Notes: a model not told the origin generated them from the letters alone. DNA of 42,107 bases from JBCCDY01 sp039030555 (GCA_039030555.1 JBCCDY010000031.1:1-42107), one strand, 5' to 3'; shown: positions 1 to 9,195, counted from the first letter of the stretch. A program made the numbers and translations.

Positions 1-1279
1 GAATATGTTCGTTCGTTCTGATCTTATCCCCTAACCAGGAAGAGTTTACACCAGGGTGTTGCCTCAATGCGGCAGCTACGGCCTTTATCACAATATCATT
101 GAACGATATTTTTACCGGAGACAATTCATTCATGCTCTTTCTCGCTTCTATAGCTTTATCCATGTTGATTTCCATGGTGAGATAGAAGTGGGGAGCAGAG
201 AACTTACTCTCCGCCAATCTCTTAGCGATCACTTTCCGCATCTGCGAAACATTAACCTCCTCGAAGCTTTCTTCTCCGACAACCTGCGGGATTTGGTAAG
301 AAGGCGCTCCTGAATCCGATTTTGATTCTGAAGGTTGTGCTTGTGGCTGAGCCTGAGGCGTGAAATTCTCTACATCGCGTTTAATGATCCTACCATTGTC
401 TCCACTGCCTTGTATCTGATTTATATCATAGCCTTTATCTTCAGCCATTTTCTTGGCTAAGGGAGAAGCTTTTACCCTTCCACCATCTGCAGAACCGTTG
501 GATGAGGCAGATTGCATTTGCGGAACGCTATCCTTTTGCTCTGTTTTTTCAGGTTTGCTGCTTTCAGAACGCTCTTCGGGCTCCTTTTTCTGTTCCTTCT
601 CTTCGCCTGACGAATCACCAGAACCTCCGGATTCGTGGGCTTTGACTAAAGTTTCGTAATCAGCACCAGCTTCACCAATCACAGCAATAATACCATCGAC
701 CGCTACAGCAGCTCCTTCTTCAACTCCAATGTAGAGCAGCTTACCATCCTCGTAGGACTCCAACTCCATCGTTGCCTTATCAGTCTCTACTTCAGCAAGA
801 ATATCACCTGAAGAAACATCGTCACCGACTTTTTTGAGCCATGATGCAATCGTACCCTCTTCCATGGTATCGCTCATCTTTGGCATGGTGATCACCGAAG
901 CATTAATATTTGAAGTATCTATACTTTCTTTAAAGGACGAATCATCTTTCTTTTCTTCCTCCTTCTCGTCTTTCTCCTCACCGTTGCTCGAAGAACCAGA
1001 ACCACTTTCTATTTCTTTAATGAGGTCACTAATGTCTTCTCCTTTTTCTCCCAAAATAGCAATCACAGCGTCAACCGGGACAGATTCTTTTTCCTGAACC
1101 CCGATATGAAGTAAAACGCCATCTTCATATGATTCTAATTCCATTGTAGCCTTATCGGTTTCCACCTCAGCCAGTATATCCCCAGATTTTACTTCGTCGC
1201 CCTCTTTCTTCAACCAGGAAGCGATTACACCTTCTTCCATGGTGTCGCTCATTTTAGGCATTTTTATTACTTCGGCCAT
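1..1279 (-). CDS. Pyruvate dehydrogenase complex E2, dihydrolipoamide acetyltransferase (truncated by window edge)
   Basis: The reading frame opens at an ATG (1279-1277) and runs off the left edge, giving about 426 residues that lack the end of the catalytic domain. E2 transfers acetyl groups from E1 through lipoyl-lysine to CoA in the cytoplasmic pyruvate dehydrogenase complex. Two tandem lipoyl domains begin with near-identical KMPKMSDTMEEG segments, and each carries the lipoylation motif ETDKATME (lysines near residues 43 and 168). Acidic, serine-rich linkers separate them. A peripheral subunit-binding domain lies at about 268-303 (SPLAKKMAEDKG ... GSGDNGRIIKRDV), and the catalytic domain starts near residue 335 (QMRKVIAKRLAES). 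Two lipoyl domains are common in this family. The active-site HxxxDG motif is outside the window. A branched-chain E2 is possible but less likely with this N-terminus. Confidence 0.95.
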   Translation of the reverse strand, partial: MAEVIKMPKMSDTMEEGVIASWLKKEGDEVKSGDILAEVETDKATMELESYEDGVLLHIGVQEKESVPVDAVIAILGEKGEDISDLIKEIESGSGSSSNGEEKDEKEEEKKDDSSFKESIDTSNINASVITMPKMSDTMEEGTIASWLKKVGDDVSSGDILAEVETDKATMELESYEDGKLLYIGVEEGAAVAVDGIIAVIGEAGADYETLVKAHESGGSGDSSGEEKEQKKEPEERSESSKPEKTEQKDSVPQMQSASSNGSADGGRVKASPLAKKMAEDKGYDINQIQGSGDNGRIIKRDVENFTPQAQPQAQPSESKSDSGAPSYQIPQVVGEESFEEVNVSQMRKVIAKRLAESKFSAPHFYLTMEINMDKAIEARKSMNELSPVKISFNDIVIKAVAAALRQHPGVNSSWLGDKIRTNEHI

Positions 1280-1366
1280 AACTAATTTTAAGGATTCTTT
1301 ATTCAAAAATACTTTTATTAATTACTAATGCAAATAGGCGAACGGGCTTGTTTTCAGGAAATTTTA

Positions 1367-4225
1367 TTATAGCCCGATGGTACCTATGATCAGCTGAAAT
1401 CGATTATCGGAGAAGCTCGTGAGTCTGGAATATCTAACTCCAAGATTTATGAGGGGAAGCAGACGAAAAATATTGAAATCGAAACGAAGTTCAGCACCCA
1501 AAGAATTGAAATTTTCCCGATCTACACTTTCCACCCTAAGCGAGTTAAAACCTTCAGAATAATCGTAAAATGGAAATAAGCTTATTCGTTGGATGTTGAG
1601 AATGGAGCCCAATGCAAGATCGGGATAAGCAATTGGAAGCCCGTAGGTAAGTCCGACTGAGTAATAGTGTTCAAGATCTGAAAAATACCCGTATCCTCTA
1701 GCAAATTGAACCGGGGAAGAAAAGCGGAAATTACCTAAATCCTGATACTGATAGTTGAGCCTCAGTTGAGTAGTGTGGTGCTTAAATAAGCCGGGAACGA
1801 ATAACCTTCCCTCCACTCCAACAAGCTCCGATTCAAAATCAAGATCATAAGGTGTGTGCTGATATCGGATCAATATGGATTGTCCCCAACGACTAGCAAG
1901 ATCCTTTATGGCTCTTCTGTGAAAGCGGTTATATCCTATCTGATAGATGTGCGATAAGACTTCTCCATTTCCAATTTGATCGAAATCCCGGTTTGCTTCC
2001 GGGATATCAAAATCTTCCACAAAAGTATAATTGATACCCGTTGAAATGGTCAAAGTCTCTATGAACCTATTGTCTGTAAGCACCAGAGGAACGGAGACGT
2101 TAAATCCAACCGAGCTTTCTGTCCAGTCAAAATCCGTATTTCCTTCTCCTTCTATATTTTCAGTAGTTTGACGTATGCCATATGAATAACTGGTGCTTAA
2201 TACAGGATATAACCCGCTATAGGTAAAGCTTCCAAAAAACTGTCCCGACAATTCATTCTGATTGAACCTATAACCAGCGGCAAGCGAGCTACTGCTTAGC
2301 AAATTATCGGATTGAATTCCTAATGAAAAGCCTAGGTTCGTAGCTATCACGGATGGTCCCCAGCTGTGCACTTTGAAGAGATTAGAAACCTTTCTAAAAT
2401 CTTTTATCGGATAATCGTTCGAAGGAATATTCTGTAAAATATCGGGATGCCCTTCTTGCTCCACTATTTGATCTTGAAAATCTATCCTGTATCGGGTGTC
2501 ATCCACTAAAGTCCAATTTTCAGGCCTAAAAGATATTTTTTCTACCTTCAAGCCTTCCAACTCATAGTTATTGAAAAATATAGAATCCCCCGTTTGCGAG
2601 ATACTAGGGTTGAAGGCACCATATTCCTTAGTGATCACCAAATACTTTTCTCCACTCACCCGGTCTAAAGCAAAAATTTCATCGATATCGTTTCTGGAAG
2701 CATTGTAAAGAATATACTTTCCTTTAATTACAGGGTGACCAAAATTTTCATCAGTGGGTTCTGTCAACTCTTTTACCGTCCCATTCTGAATATCGAATTC
2801 AACAAAAGACTTACCCTCATTGGTTAATCGAATAGCAATAATCGATGTATCTCCTGACCAGACCGGATTAATTAAAAAAGGATTTCCGGGGTTATCCAGA
2901 ATATCTAAAACTGTTCCATTTTCAGCATTTAAAATATGGAGTTTATGTTCGTTATCATTAGAAATATGTAAGGTCACGATTTTAGAAGCGTCCGGAGAAA
3001 AGGCTGCACTGAAATATCGGCTCTTATTAGTCAGATTTTTGACCTTTCTAGTCTTAAAATCAAAGGTTTTTATGACTGAGTATGTTTCGATTCTCCATCG
3101 TTCGTGAAACCCGAACTCATTCCACACCACTTTGTCATCAACGTAAGAGAGCATTCCTGAGCTGTTTATAAATCCCGGAGTGAACACTCTTTTTTCCTTG
3201 CCGTTTTCATCTACCCTCACAAACTGCGGAAAATCACCCAGACCTGATTTTAAGGCCACCCAGTCGCCATTAGATAATTGATGGGGAAACCGGTAATCTG
3301 TAAAAGCTTTATTCGATTCATGATCTTGTTTTTGGGATTGGGTTATGTTCAAAGACTGTTTTTGGTCTTCCCATTGAGCGGTAACCTCACTCAGCATATC
3401 CTGGTAGTTTTGCTTGAGGTTTTTCCTTGTCTCTTTTTTTACTGACGAGTTAAAAGTACTTATGGGATTACCCATTACATTCTGGTGGATTTCCCCCCAT
3501 ACTCCCACTTCATTTTCATTTTTAATATGGGTAGTTAAATAATACCCCAAAACTCGAATGTCAGGAACAAAATCTTTAAATGAATTCAGATACTGTTTAT
3601 CAAAAGAGTAGGGCTTTTCTTCCAATAGGTTCGTTCTGAAGTTGATATTAAATTCAGGTATCCTACCCCTTCCACTATGAGAAAAAGCAGTTTCTACTCC
3701 TACAGCATCCCCTTCCCAATACCAAAGCGGTGCTTTCAAAAAGGCATAAGCTCCTGCCCCGTTCTCTCCTAATAGATAGTAAATGCCTTTATTAAACCCG
3801 GTTAAACTTTTTTCGAACTGAACTATATGTCGATACTCGTGCACAGCTAAATGTTCCAACCAATCATTGGTGCCAAAGGAATTGTAATCTTGAGATGGTA
3901 CGGTAAAAAATTCGCTTCTTCTTGGGCCAAAAGTGACAAATCCATTGGAGACTGAATTTCTATTCTGAAGAATAACTGGGTATTTCCTTGGCTTAACATC
4001 CAAGGTTTTAGATACAGGATGATAAATAAAATCTAATGTATTTGCGATACGTTTCCCTTCAGATTCAAAACCCTCTGGAAAAATGACTTGAAAATATTCT
4101 GTTTGAATCTGTTTCCACCTTAGCGATGGCCTATTCGTATTTGCAAAATTTAGGTTAAGCTGGCTATAGCTTAATTCAGAAATAAAAACTAAACCGAAGG
4201 CAATAAAAAATAGGTACCTCTTCAT
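1367..4225 (-). CDS. Secreted HEXXH metallopeptidase-like / TolB-like propeller / beta-barrel surface protein
   Basis: About 952 residues from the ATG at 4225; a GTG two codons upstream is a weaker start. A signal peptide (MKRYLFFIAFGLVFISELSYSQ) indicates export. Near residues 129-133 is a HEYRH zinc-metallopeptidase motif, followed about 40 residues later by WYWEGDAVGVE, which fits the glutamate ligand of gluzincin-type peptidases. The middle third has repeated propeller-like blades with phrases such as FSPDASKIV and NPVWSGDTSI, as in TolB/DPP-type propellers. The last third is rich in alternating aromatic/polar strands and ends in IIGTIGL, as an outer-membrane beta-barrel would. Function and substrate are unknown. 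The peptidase call rests on motif spacing only. The gene stands alone, with a small unknown gene 41 bases upstream on the same strand. Confidence 0.8.
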   Translation of the reverse strand: MKRYLFFIAFGLVFISELSYSQLNLNFANTNRPSLRWKQIQTEYFQVIFPEGFESEGKRIANTLDFIYHPVSKTLDVKPRKYPVILQNRNSVSNGFVTFGPRRSEFFTVPSQDYNSFGTNDWLEHLAVHEYRHIVQFEKSLTGFNKGIYYLLGENGAGAYAFLKAPLWYWEGDAVGVETAFSHSGRGRIPEFNINFRTNLLEEKPYSFDKQYLNSFKDFVPDIRVLGYYLTTHIKNENEVGVWGEIHQNVMGNPISTFNSSVKKETRKNLKQNYQDMLSEVTAQWEDQKQSLNITQSQKQDHESNKAFTDYRFPHQLSNGDWVALKSGLGDFPQFVRVDENGKEKRVFTPGFINSSGMLSYVDDKVVWNEFGFHERWRIETYSVIKTFDFKTRKVKNLTNKSRYFSAAFSPDASKIVTLHISNDNEHKLHILNAENGTVLDILDNPGNPFLINPVWSGDTSIIAIRLTNEGKSFVEFDIQNGTVKELTEPTDENFGHPVIKGKYILYNASRNDIDEIFALDRVSGEKYLVITKEYGAFNPSISQTGDSIFFNNYELEGLKVEKISFRPENWTLVDDTRYRIDFQDQIVEQEGHPDILQNIPSNDYPIKDFRKVSNLFKVHSWGPSVIATNLGFSLGIQSDNLLSSSSLAAGYRFNQNELSGQFFGSFTYSGLYPVLSTSYSYGIRQTTENIEGEGNTDFDWTESSVGFNVSVPLVLTDNRFIETLTISTGINYTFVEDFDIPEANRDFDQIGNGEVLSHIYQIGYNRFHRRAIKDLASRWGQSILIRYQHTPYDLDFESELVGVEGRLFVPGLFKHHTTQLRLNYQYQDLGNFRFSSPVQFARGYGYFSDLEHYYSVGLTYGLPIAYPDLALGSILNIQRISLFPFYDYSEGFNSLRVESVDRENFNSLGAELRFDFNIFRLLPLINLGVRYSRLTSFSDNRFQLIIGTIGL

Positions 4226-4265
4226 CAACACAGTTCGAATGAAGACAAAAATAGTGCTAAAATTA

Positions 4266-4637
4266 CTATTTGAGCGTCTTGCTGTAAATGAGGTGTAAGA
4301 ATCTCATTTCATTCCCAACCGGGGGAGATTTTTCGGATTCGTATTTCTTTCCAAAATAGTAAAGCACCGACCTCAGTTCCTCCTGAGAGCAATCTTTCAC
4401 CATTCCATATTCCTGATATGACTCCAGGCAGTTCACCGCAAACAGGCGTAATTTTGAAGCATCTCCAAAAAACTCTTTTCCATCGAAAGCTAACGCATGC
4501 TCCAATAAATCCTTCCAGGAAGAATTTAACGAATTAAAATCCTGATTTTCAGATTTTTGTGATTGTATTTGTATGTCTGATTCTTTTCGGGGCACGAGGT
4601 TGGTTATGTGTCTTCCATTTCGAAGATAAGATTTCAC
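4266..4637 (-). CDS. Hypothetical protein, 123 residues
   Basis: I do not recognise this family. The frame opens at GTG (4637-4635) with no in-frame ATG until well inside. The product is soluble with no signal peptide or membrane segment. Residues 1-40 are polar and probably disordered (many S, Q, N). The C-terminal 80 residues look helical (SWKDLLEHALAFDGKEFFGDAS, then a helix-rich tail ending MRFLHLIYSKTLK). It sits between folC and the HEYRH barrel gene, all on the minus strand, with 97 bases to folC, so cotranscription with folC is possible. The start codon is uncertain. Confidence 0.55.
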   Translation of the reverse strand: MKSYLRNGRHITNLVPRKESDIQIQSQKSENQDFNSLNSSWKDLLEHALAFDGKEFFGDASKLRLFAVNCLESYQEYGMVKDCSQEELRSVLYYFGKKYESEKSPPVGNEMRFLHLIYSKTLK

Positions 4638-4734
4638 TATCAGTTTCCTTAGTAAAAAATGTAATTATTCAGAGTTAATACTGTAACTAATTGATGCCGA
4701 ATGACTTACTTTTTTCTGTTATAAATGAAGTCCT

Positions 4735-6006
4735 TTAGAGATCATTCAATTCAGCAATTACGAAAATGCTGCCTCCAATAAAGATGATGTCATCTTCTGA
4801 AGAATCTATTTTAGCAAGCGATAAAGCTTTATTGACATCTTCTTCGATTACACCCTCAATTCCTTCCTCTTCAGCAATAGCTTTTAAGTCGAAAACGTTT
4901 AAAGCCCTGGGAATATTGGCCTGTACGAAATAATACTTTGCATCTTTTGGAAAAAGCTTGATCAGTTTATTCACATTTTTCTCTCGAGTAAAACCAATAA
5001 TAAAAGTGATTTTCTTATTACTCATTTTCATTAGCTCTTCGATCACTTCTGAGAGTCCTTGGGCATTGTGGGCAGCATCACATACGATGAAAGGTTGTTC
5101 TCCTAGTATTTGCCATCTTCCTTTTAAGTTCGTGATAGAGACAACATTTTCAAGACCTTCTTTCACATGATGATCAGAAATACCATAACTAGCTTCATTG
5201 ATCAGTTCAACCATTTTAATCACGCCTGATAAGTTCTTTAGCTGGTAAGCTGCTTTGAGGTCCGGATTTATTTCGATTTTGAAAGTCTTAGAATCAATTT
5301 CAAGTTTATCCCCTTTACTTCTTATTTCCACTTCATCTCCAGAAAAATAAATATCACTTTCCTTCTTTGAAGCTTCTTGAATGAACACATTATCTAATGG
5401 ATATTTTCGCTCCCCGATAATCACAGGAACCTTTTTTTTTATGATGCCCGCCTTTTCCATTGCAATATCCTCTAATGTGTTTCCAAGCATATCCATATGA
5501 TCATAAGAGATGTTAGTAATAAGGGAAACAAGTGGCTCAATGATATTGGTGGAGTCCAATCGACCTCCAAGTCCTGTTTCTATCACAGCGAAATCCACTT
5601 CTTTTCTTGCAAAATGCTCGAAAGCCATAGCAACAGTCATTTCGAAAAAAGAAGGCTTTAACTTCTCCAAAAAGGATTCGTTGGTCTTAACAAACTGTGT
5701 TACTTCACTTCTTTCTATCTCCTTTCCATTGACTTTAATACGCTCGGTAAAGTTTTTTAAATGTGGGGACGTATACAGTCCGGTTTTATAGCCTGCTGAT
5801 TGAAGAATGGAAGCCAAAAGGTGTGCACTACTTCCTTTACCATTCGTACCTGCAATGTGTACTGATTTGAACTTCTTTTGAGGGTCACCAAGATGAGAAC
5901 ATAAGCTTAAGGTATTGTAAAGGTTCTTCTTGAAAGCAACGTTTCCTACCCTCTGATACATGGGAAGGTTACTCATTAAAAAATCTAAAGCCTCTTTGTA
6001 GTTCAA
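4735..6006 (-). CDS. folC: Bifunctional folylpolyglutamate synthase / dihydrofolate synthase
   Basis: A cytoplasmic Mur-ligase-family enzyme of 423 residues that adds glutamate to dihydropteroate and folates using ATP. The P-loop HIAGTNGKGSSAHLLAS is near residues 51-67, followed by GLYTSPHL, the FEMTVAMAFEHFA and VIETGLGGRLDSTN segments, and ITNISYDHMDMLGNTLEDIAMEKAGIIK, all hallmark FolC motifs. The C-terminal domain contains VCDAAHNAQGL. Length is normal. The start is TTG (6006-6004): a stop lies two codons upstream, and the segment from this TTG (NYKEALDFLMSNLPMYQRVG) matches the usual FolC N-terminus, which an internal ATG would cut off. Confidence 0.95.
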   Translation of the reverse strand: MNYKEALDFLMSNLPMYQRVGNVAFKKNLYNTLSLCSHLGDPQKKFKSVHIAGTNGKGSSAHLLASILQSAGYKTGLYTSPHLKNFTERIKVNGKEIERSEVTQFVKTNESFLEKLKPSFFEMTVAMAFEHFARKEVDFAVIETGLGGRLDSTNIIEPLVSLITNISYDHMDMLGNTLEDIAMEKAGIIKKKVPVIIGERKYPLDNVFIQEASKKESDIYFSGDEVEIRSKGDKLEIDSKTFKIEINPDLKAAYQLKNLSGVIKMVELINEASYGISDHHVKEGLENVVSITNLKGRWQILGEQPFIVCDAAHNAQGLSEVIEELMKMSNKKITFIIGFTREKNVNKLIKLFPKDAKYYFVQANIPRALNVFDLKAIAEEEGIEGVIEEDVNKALSLAKIDSSEDDIIFIGGSIFVIAELNDL

Positions 6007-6375
6007 GTATTAATTATAATTTGTTTAGATCTGGTTGATCGAACTTTAAGTTAATGTGAGTTCCGGGTAATGGAAATAGTTATAGCAGAAAATTATGCTC
6101 TAATCCCAAAGTTTCAGAGTCTTTAGGGTTAAATTTATTCAGAAGTCTCCTTGAATGGCTTAGGAGTTCCCGGCCCAAGGCCGGGAAACAAATACCAAAT
6201 TTTGATACAACTTCCCAGAGTGAAGAATTCCCTAATAGCATGCCCTGTACTTGATACGGACAAACTAAATTAACTCCCTGGTCCATTTTTTAAATATTCT
6301 TATAAAGAAATCATGTTAAACTACTTACAAAAAGGGGATTGATTATGGTTTAACTTTTAAAAAAGTAATTATAGA
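6007..6375. other. Gene-poor stretch of 369 bases with one perfect hairpin
   Basis: I see no credible gene here between folC and the DUF547 gene. A 68-residue open frame on the minus strand (6080-6286) has no recognisable domain and spans the hairpin. The main structure is the perfect inverted repeat at 6167-6187, annotated separately. The part nearest the DUF547 stop (6290-6375) is AT-rich and could hold a terminator, but no clear stem with a T-run was found. Confidence 0.6.
6167..6187. repeat. Perfect 9-bp inverted repeat (hairpin)
   Basis: TTCCCGGCC and GGCCGGGAA are separated by CAA, giving a 9-base-pair GC-rich stem with a three-base loop. This is conspicuous in an AT-rich intergenic region. 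No T-run follows on either strand, so it is not a standard intrinsic terminator. It lies about 190 bases beyond the end of the DUF547 gene. It could be a processing hairpin or a REP-type unit. Confidence 0.6.
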
Positions 6376-7113
6376 TTATTCGATATCGTTCAATGACCAG
6401 TCGTAATCGAGGTACGAAATTTTAGCCGAACTAGCTGCTTTTACGTCTGCGTATTTGTTAACAAAATCGATTACTGAACCCTTATCTTTAAAATCACCTG
6501 TAAACCATTTGAAAATCTTGGAAAGCTGAGCTTTATCTTCCGTGATCTTATTTCTCGTTGGGTCATTCATAAACTCCCTACCTTGGTCTTCTAACTGCTG
6601 GTCTAACTTGTCAGCAGTGAAAGCCTCTCTCCTTAATTTTGGGCAAGACATCGACGCACAGTTAACGGCAAAATGAATTCTGGGCTCTTCAAAGTCTTTT
6701 CTAAGAATACCGTGTTCGATATTGTTGAGGTCATAAGTTTCACCGCCAATCTCAATGAATTTTATATCCCAGGGGGTATTTACAAATGGGATTTGTACGG
6801 AGCCTTTAATATTCTTAATGCTTTCCAGTGGATAATTATCAATAACGAGCTTTATGGTAAAAGCATTATAGGCGTTGATCCAATAGGCAATTTGTTCTTC
6901 ATCACTCCAGTCTTTTTCAGGAGCATTTTTACTGAGTAGATCAAGATACTTACCGAGTTCATTCTGTTCTTTGATAAACCCTTTATAATCAACTAGTCCA
7001 TCTTCAAGAACATACTTTTTGACTAAACCGTCCCATATTTCATGTGATGGTACTTTAGCAATAGAACTCAATGTTATAAGTATCAGTAATGAGAGAAGCG
7101 TGATATTTTTCAT
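6376..7113 (-). CDS. DUF547 domain-containing exported protein
   Basis: 245 residues with an N-terminal signal peptide (MKNITLLSLLILITLSSIA). The body shows DUF547 hallmarks: AYWINAYNAFTIKLVIDNYP near residue 80, a segment with NIEHGILRKDF, and HFAVNCASMSCPKLRREAF, whose conserved Cys and His residues characterise the family. DUF547 proteins are common in Bacteroidota envelopes and have no firmly established biochemical role. The gene is alone: 84 bases separate it from the TonB-like gene upstream, and a promoter-like sequence lies in that gap. Confidence 0.9.
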   Translation of the reverse strand: MKNITLLSLLILITLSSIAKVPSHEIWDGLVKKYVLEDGLVDYKGFIKEQNELGKYLDLLSKNAPEKDWSDEEQIAYWINAYNAFTIKLVIDNYPLESIKNIKGSVQIPFVNTPWDIKFIEIGGETYDLNNIEHGILRKDFEEPRIHFAVNCASMSCPKLRREAFTADKLDQQLEDQGREFMNDPTRNKITEDKAQLSKIFKWFTGDFKDKGSVIDFVNKYADVKAASSAKISYLDYDWSLNDIE

Positions 7114-7141
7114 AGCGATTAGATTTTTTCATAACTGGATA

Positions 7142-7167
7142 CAAAAGTTAATCCAAAGCTTCTACAA
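7142..7167 (-). promoter_or_regulatory. Candidate Bacteroidota-type promoter for the DUF547 gene
   Basis: On the minus strand a TTG (7167-7165) is followed, 15 bases on, by AACTTTTG (7149-7142), seven of eight matches to the TAnnTTTG -7 consensus. The spacer is shorter than usual for a -33 TTG. The ATG lies about 29 bases further. Consensus match only. Confidence 0.25.
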
Positions 7168-7197
7168 TCCAGTTGAATTGTAAGGTGAATTACACTC

Positions 7198-8121
7198 TTA
7201 CTTAGACCTTATGATGAAGGTAATTGTACCTTTTGATCGTGGGGCTGGAATAGCGTTATCTGCTGTTGGACTAAAAGTTAATTTTTCAACTTCGCTTCGG
7301 TAAATGCGCTCAATTGCTGGACTAACCGTTTTTTCAACGGTTCTAACAGAAATAAGATCGCCAAAATCATCCACTATAATTTCAAAAACGATACGTCCAT
7401 TTTCATTAGAAGTATCTTTTGGTTTTGGTTCTCCATCCCACACCCAACCCGTAAGGGCTAAAGAAGCGCCATCGCCTCCACCCCTTTTTCCATATAGAGC
7501 CCTCGCGTCCAATTCGCCTTGTGGGTCGCCCTGATCACCTATCTCATTTTCTTTATCACCCTGACTTTCTCCAGCTACTTCAGTAGCTTTTGAATCGGTA
7601 GGATTTGAACCGGAAGTTGGTTTCGTAACTGGTTTTTCTTCAACTGTTTTAGGCTTATCCTCTGGCTTTTTTTCTTCTTTGGGTTTTTCTGTTGTTTCAA
7701 CAGTCTTTTCTGTTGTCTCTTCTCTTACATCCGGGCTTTCAACTTCGGTGACCTGCTCAATTTCTTCAACTGGTTCCTGAATAGTCTCTTCAACTACAGC
7801 TTCCTCCGTTACCTCCGTTTCGGAAACTTCTTCTGTTGTTGGCTCGGTATTCTCCTCTGTGTTTTCTGACTCTTCAACAACTTCCTGGGATTCTGCGCTT
7901 TCTTCATCGACCTCCTGATCTGAAGGATTGTTCAAAGGTTGCTCAGAACCTGAGCCAGCATTATCCAGTCCAAAGTTCAATTCAATCCCGTATTCAGGGA
8001 GTGGCGGATTTGGTTCTTTCCAAGCGAGGATGAGTAAGAATAGGAGCAAAAGAAGTGCATGGACTGCACCTGAAATGATCAGTCCCTTTTGTTTGTTCTT
8101 TTTTTCCTCTTCCTCTTTCAT
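7198..8121 (-). CDS. TonB-like energy-transducing protein
   Basis: 307 residues. A short cytoplasmic N-terminus rich in E and K is followed by one membrane helix (GLIISGAVHALLLLLFLLIL, about residues 13-32). Next comes a long acidic Glu/Thr/Val/Pro-rich periplasmic linker (about 50-200), then a C-terminal domain (GRIVFEIIVDDFGDLISVRTVEKTVSPAIERIYRSE) resembling TonB/TolA C-terminal domains. It should couple the proton-motive force collected by the ExbB/ExbD pair to outer-membrane transporters. It is the last gene of a SPOR-ExbB-ExbD-TonB series. Its ATG lies one base after the ExbD stop, so the genes are probably translationally coupled. The acidic linker, in place of the usual Pro-Lys linker, is common in Bacteroidota. 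Confidence 0.88.
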   Translation of the reverse strand: MKEEEEKKNKQKGLIISGAVHALLLLLFLLILAWKEPNPPLPEYGIELNFGLDNAGSGSEQPLNNPSDQEVDEESAESQEVVEESENTEENTEPTTEEVSETEVTEEAVVEETIQEPVEEIEQVTEVESPDVREETTEKTVETTEKPKEEKKPEDKPKTVEEKPVTKPTSGSNPTDSKATEVAGESQGDKENEIGDQGDPQGELDARALYGKRGGGDGASLALTGWVWDGEPKPKDTSNENGRIVFEIIVDDFGDLISVRTVEKTVSPAIERIYRSEVEKLTFSPTADNAIPAPRSKGTITFIIRSK

Positions 8122-8122
8122 T

Positions 8123-8515
8123 TTACTTGACAGGCTGAGTAGCTATGGAAACTTTCGCTTCTAAGGCTGTTGCAATACCCGCAACTTCTACCAATTGCTC
8201 TACCGGAACAGTCTTATCAACATGCAGTACAACAACACCTTCTTTTCCTGTTAATTCGTTTCGCAGTGCGATTTCCATTTGCCGTCTGGTGATCTTTTTA
8301 TCATTAACGAAATACTCACCATCCTTGGTTATGGTAACGCTTACTTTCTGTAAAACGATTGTGGAACTTTTACTACTTGGCAGATTAACTGGTAAGCCAC
8401 TTGGTGTAATAAAAGAGGATGTTAGCATAAAGAAAATCAGCAACAGGAAAATGACATCCGTCATTCCCGACATACTAAAAGCCGATTCAACTTTATGGTT
8501 TGACTTTAAAGCCAT
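8123..8515 (-). CDS. exbD: ExbD/TolR-family biopolymer transport protein
   Basis: 130 residues with a single N-terminal membrane helix (MTDVIFLLLIFFMLTSSFI), including the conserved Asp at its start that takes part in proton conduction. A small periplasmic domain follows (VSVTITKDGEYFVNDKKITRRQMEIALRNEL). Its partner is the ExbB/TolQ-type protein encoded just upstream. The start codon overlaps the upstream stop by one base (TAATG), a sign of translational coupling. Confidence 0.93.
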   Translation of the reverse strand: MALKSNHKVESAFSMSGMTDVIFLLLIFFMLTSSFITPSGLPVNLPSSKSSTIVLQKVSVTITKDGEYFVNDKKITRRQMEIALRNELTGKEGVVVLHVDKTVPVEQLVEVAGIATALEAKVSIATQPVK

Positions 8516-9195
8516 TAATGATTGGGTTCCTGTAAAAGATCAACGAATTCAACCGAATTATATTCCATGCTATGCACCAGTTTTTGAACCCTGGTCACCA
8601 GATAATTATAACCCAGATAAGCTATAATGCCTACGATCAATCCTGCTGCCGTTGTAATCATCGCCTCGTATATTCCCTCTGAAAGCAATTTCGGACTAAC
8701 AGAACCTTCTTCTTGAGCAATGGCAATAAACGCCTGTATCATCCCGGTCACGGTTCCGAGAAAGCCAAGCATGGGAGCAGCACCAGAAATGGTAGCTAAT
8801 AGTGAAAGATTCTTTTCTAGACGGTAAATTTCAATTTTACCAACATTTTCAATCGATACCTCGATATTTTTAAGTGGGCTTCCGATCCTTTCGATTCCCT
8901 TTTCGATCATCCTCGCAATAGGAGTATCGGTCTGAGCGCACGTCATCTTCGCAGAATCCATATTTCCTTTCAAAACCGAATCCTTAATTCCTTCTAAAAA
9001 GCCTTCCGGTGTTTTGGAAGCTTTCTTTAAGGTCTGTATACGCTCTACAAAAATGTAAACCGCCACAAAAGACAAAATGAATATGGGAAGCATAAAGTAG
9101 CCTCCCTTCAGGATCAGATCGAATACTGTGATCGAATCAATACTGCTGCTATTGGCAATTGTATCGCTCGCTACAGGAATCTGCGCGAATACCAT
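8515..9195 (-). CDS. exbB: MotA/TolQ/ExbB-family proton channel protein
   Basis: 226 residues with three membrane segments: about 28-50 (GGYFMLPIFILSFVAVYIFVE), and a pair around 130-200 containing SLLATISGAAPMLGFLGTVTGMIQAF and GIYEAMITTAAGLIVGIIAYLGYN, the classic ExbB/TolQ signature. It forms the pentameric inner-membrane channel with ExbD that powers TonB- or Tol-type systems. It is encoded between a SPOR-domain gene and exbD. A Tol role rather than Exb cannot be excluded, because the SPOR neighbour points to cell-envelope work. Confidence 0.93.
   Translation of the reverse strand: MVFAQIPVASDTIANSSSIDSITVFDLILKGGYFMLPIFILSFVAVYIFVERIQTLKKASKTPEGFLEGIKDSVLKGNMDSAKMTCAQTDTPIARMIEKGIERIGSPLKNIEVSIENVGKIEIYRLEKNLSLLATISGAAPMLGFLGTVTGMIQAFIAIAQEEGSVSPKLLSEGIYEAMITTAAGLIVGIIAYLGYNYLVTRVQKLVHSMEYNSVEFVDLLQEPNH

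Noticed and set aside
1343..1376. CGGGCT ... AGCCCG inverted repeat around the stop of the 1367 gene
   Set aside because: Six base pairs with a 22-base loop that includes the stop codon and no T-run. Too weak for a terminator call.
6080..6286. 68-residue minus-strand open frame in the folC-DUF547 gap
   Set aside because: No domain, unusual composition, and it spans the perfect hairpin at 6167-6187. It looks like a chance frame.
8145..8627. 160-residue plus-strand open frame
   Set aside because: Lies antisense across exbD and exbB, whose membrane helices and motifs are clear. It is a shadow frame.
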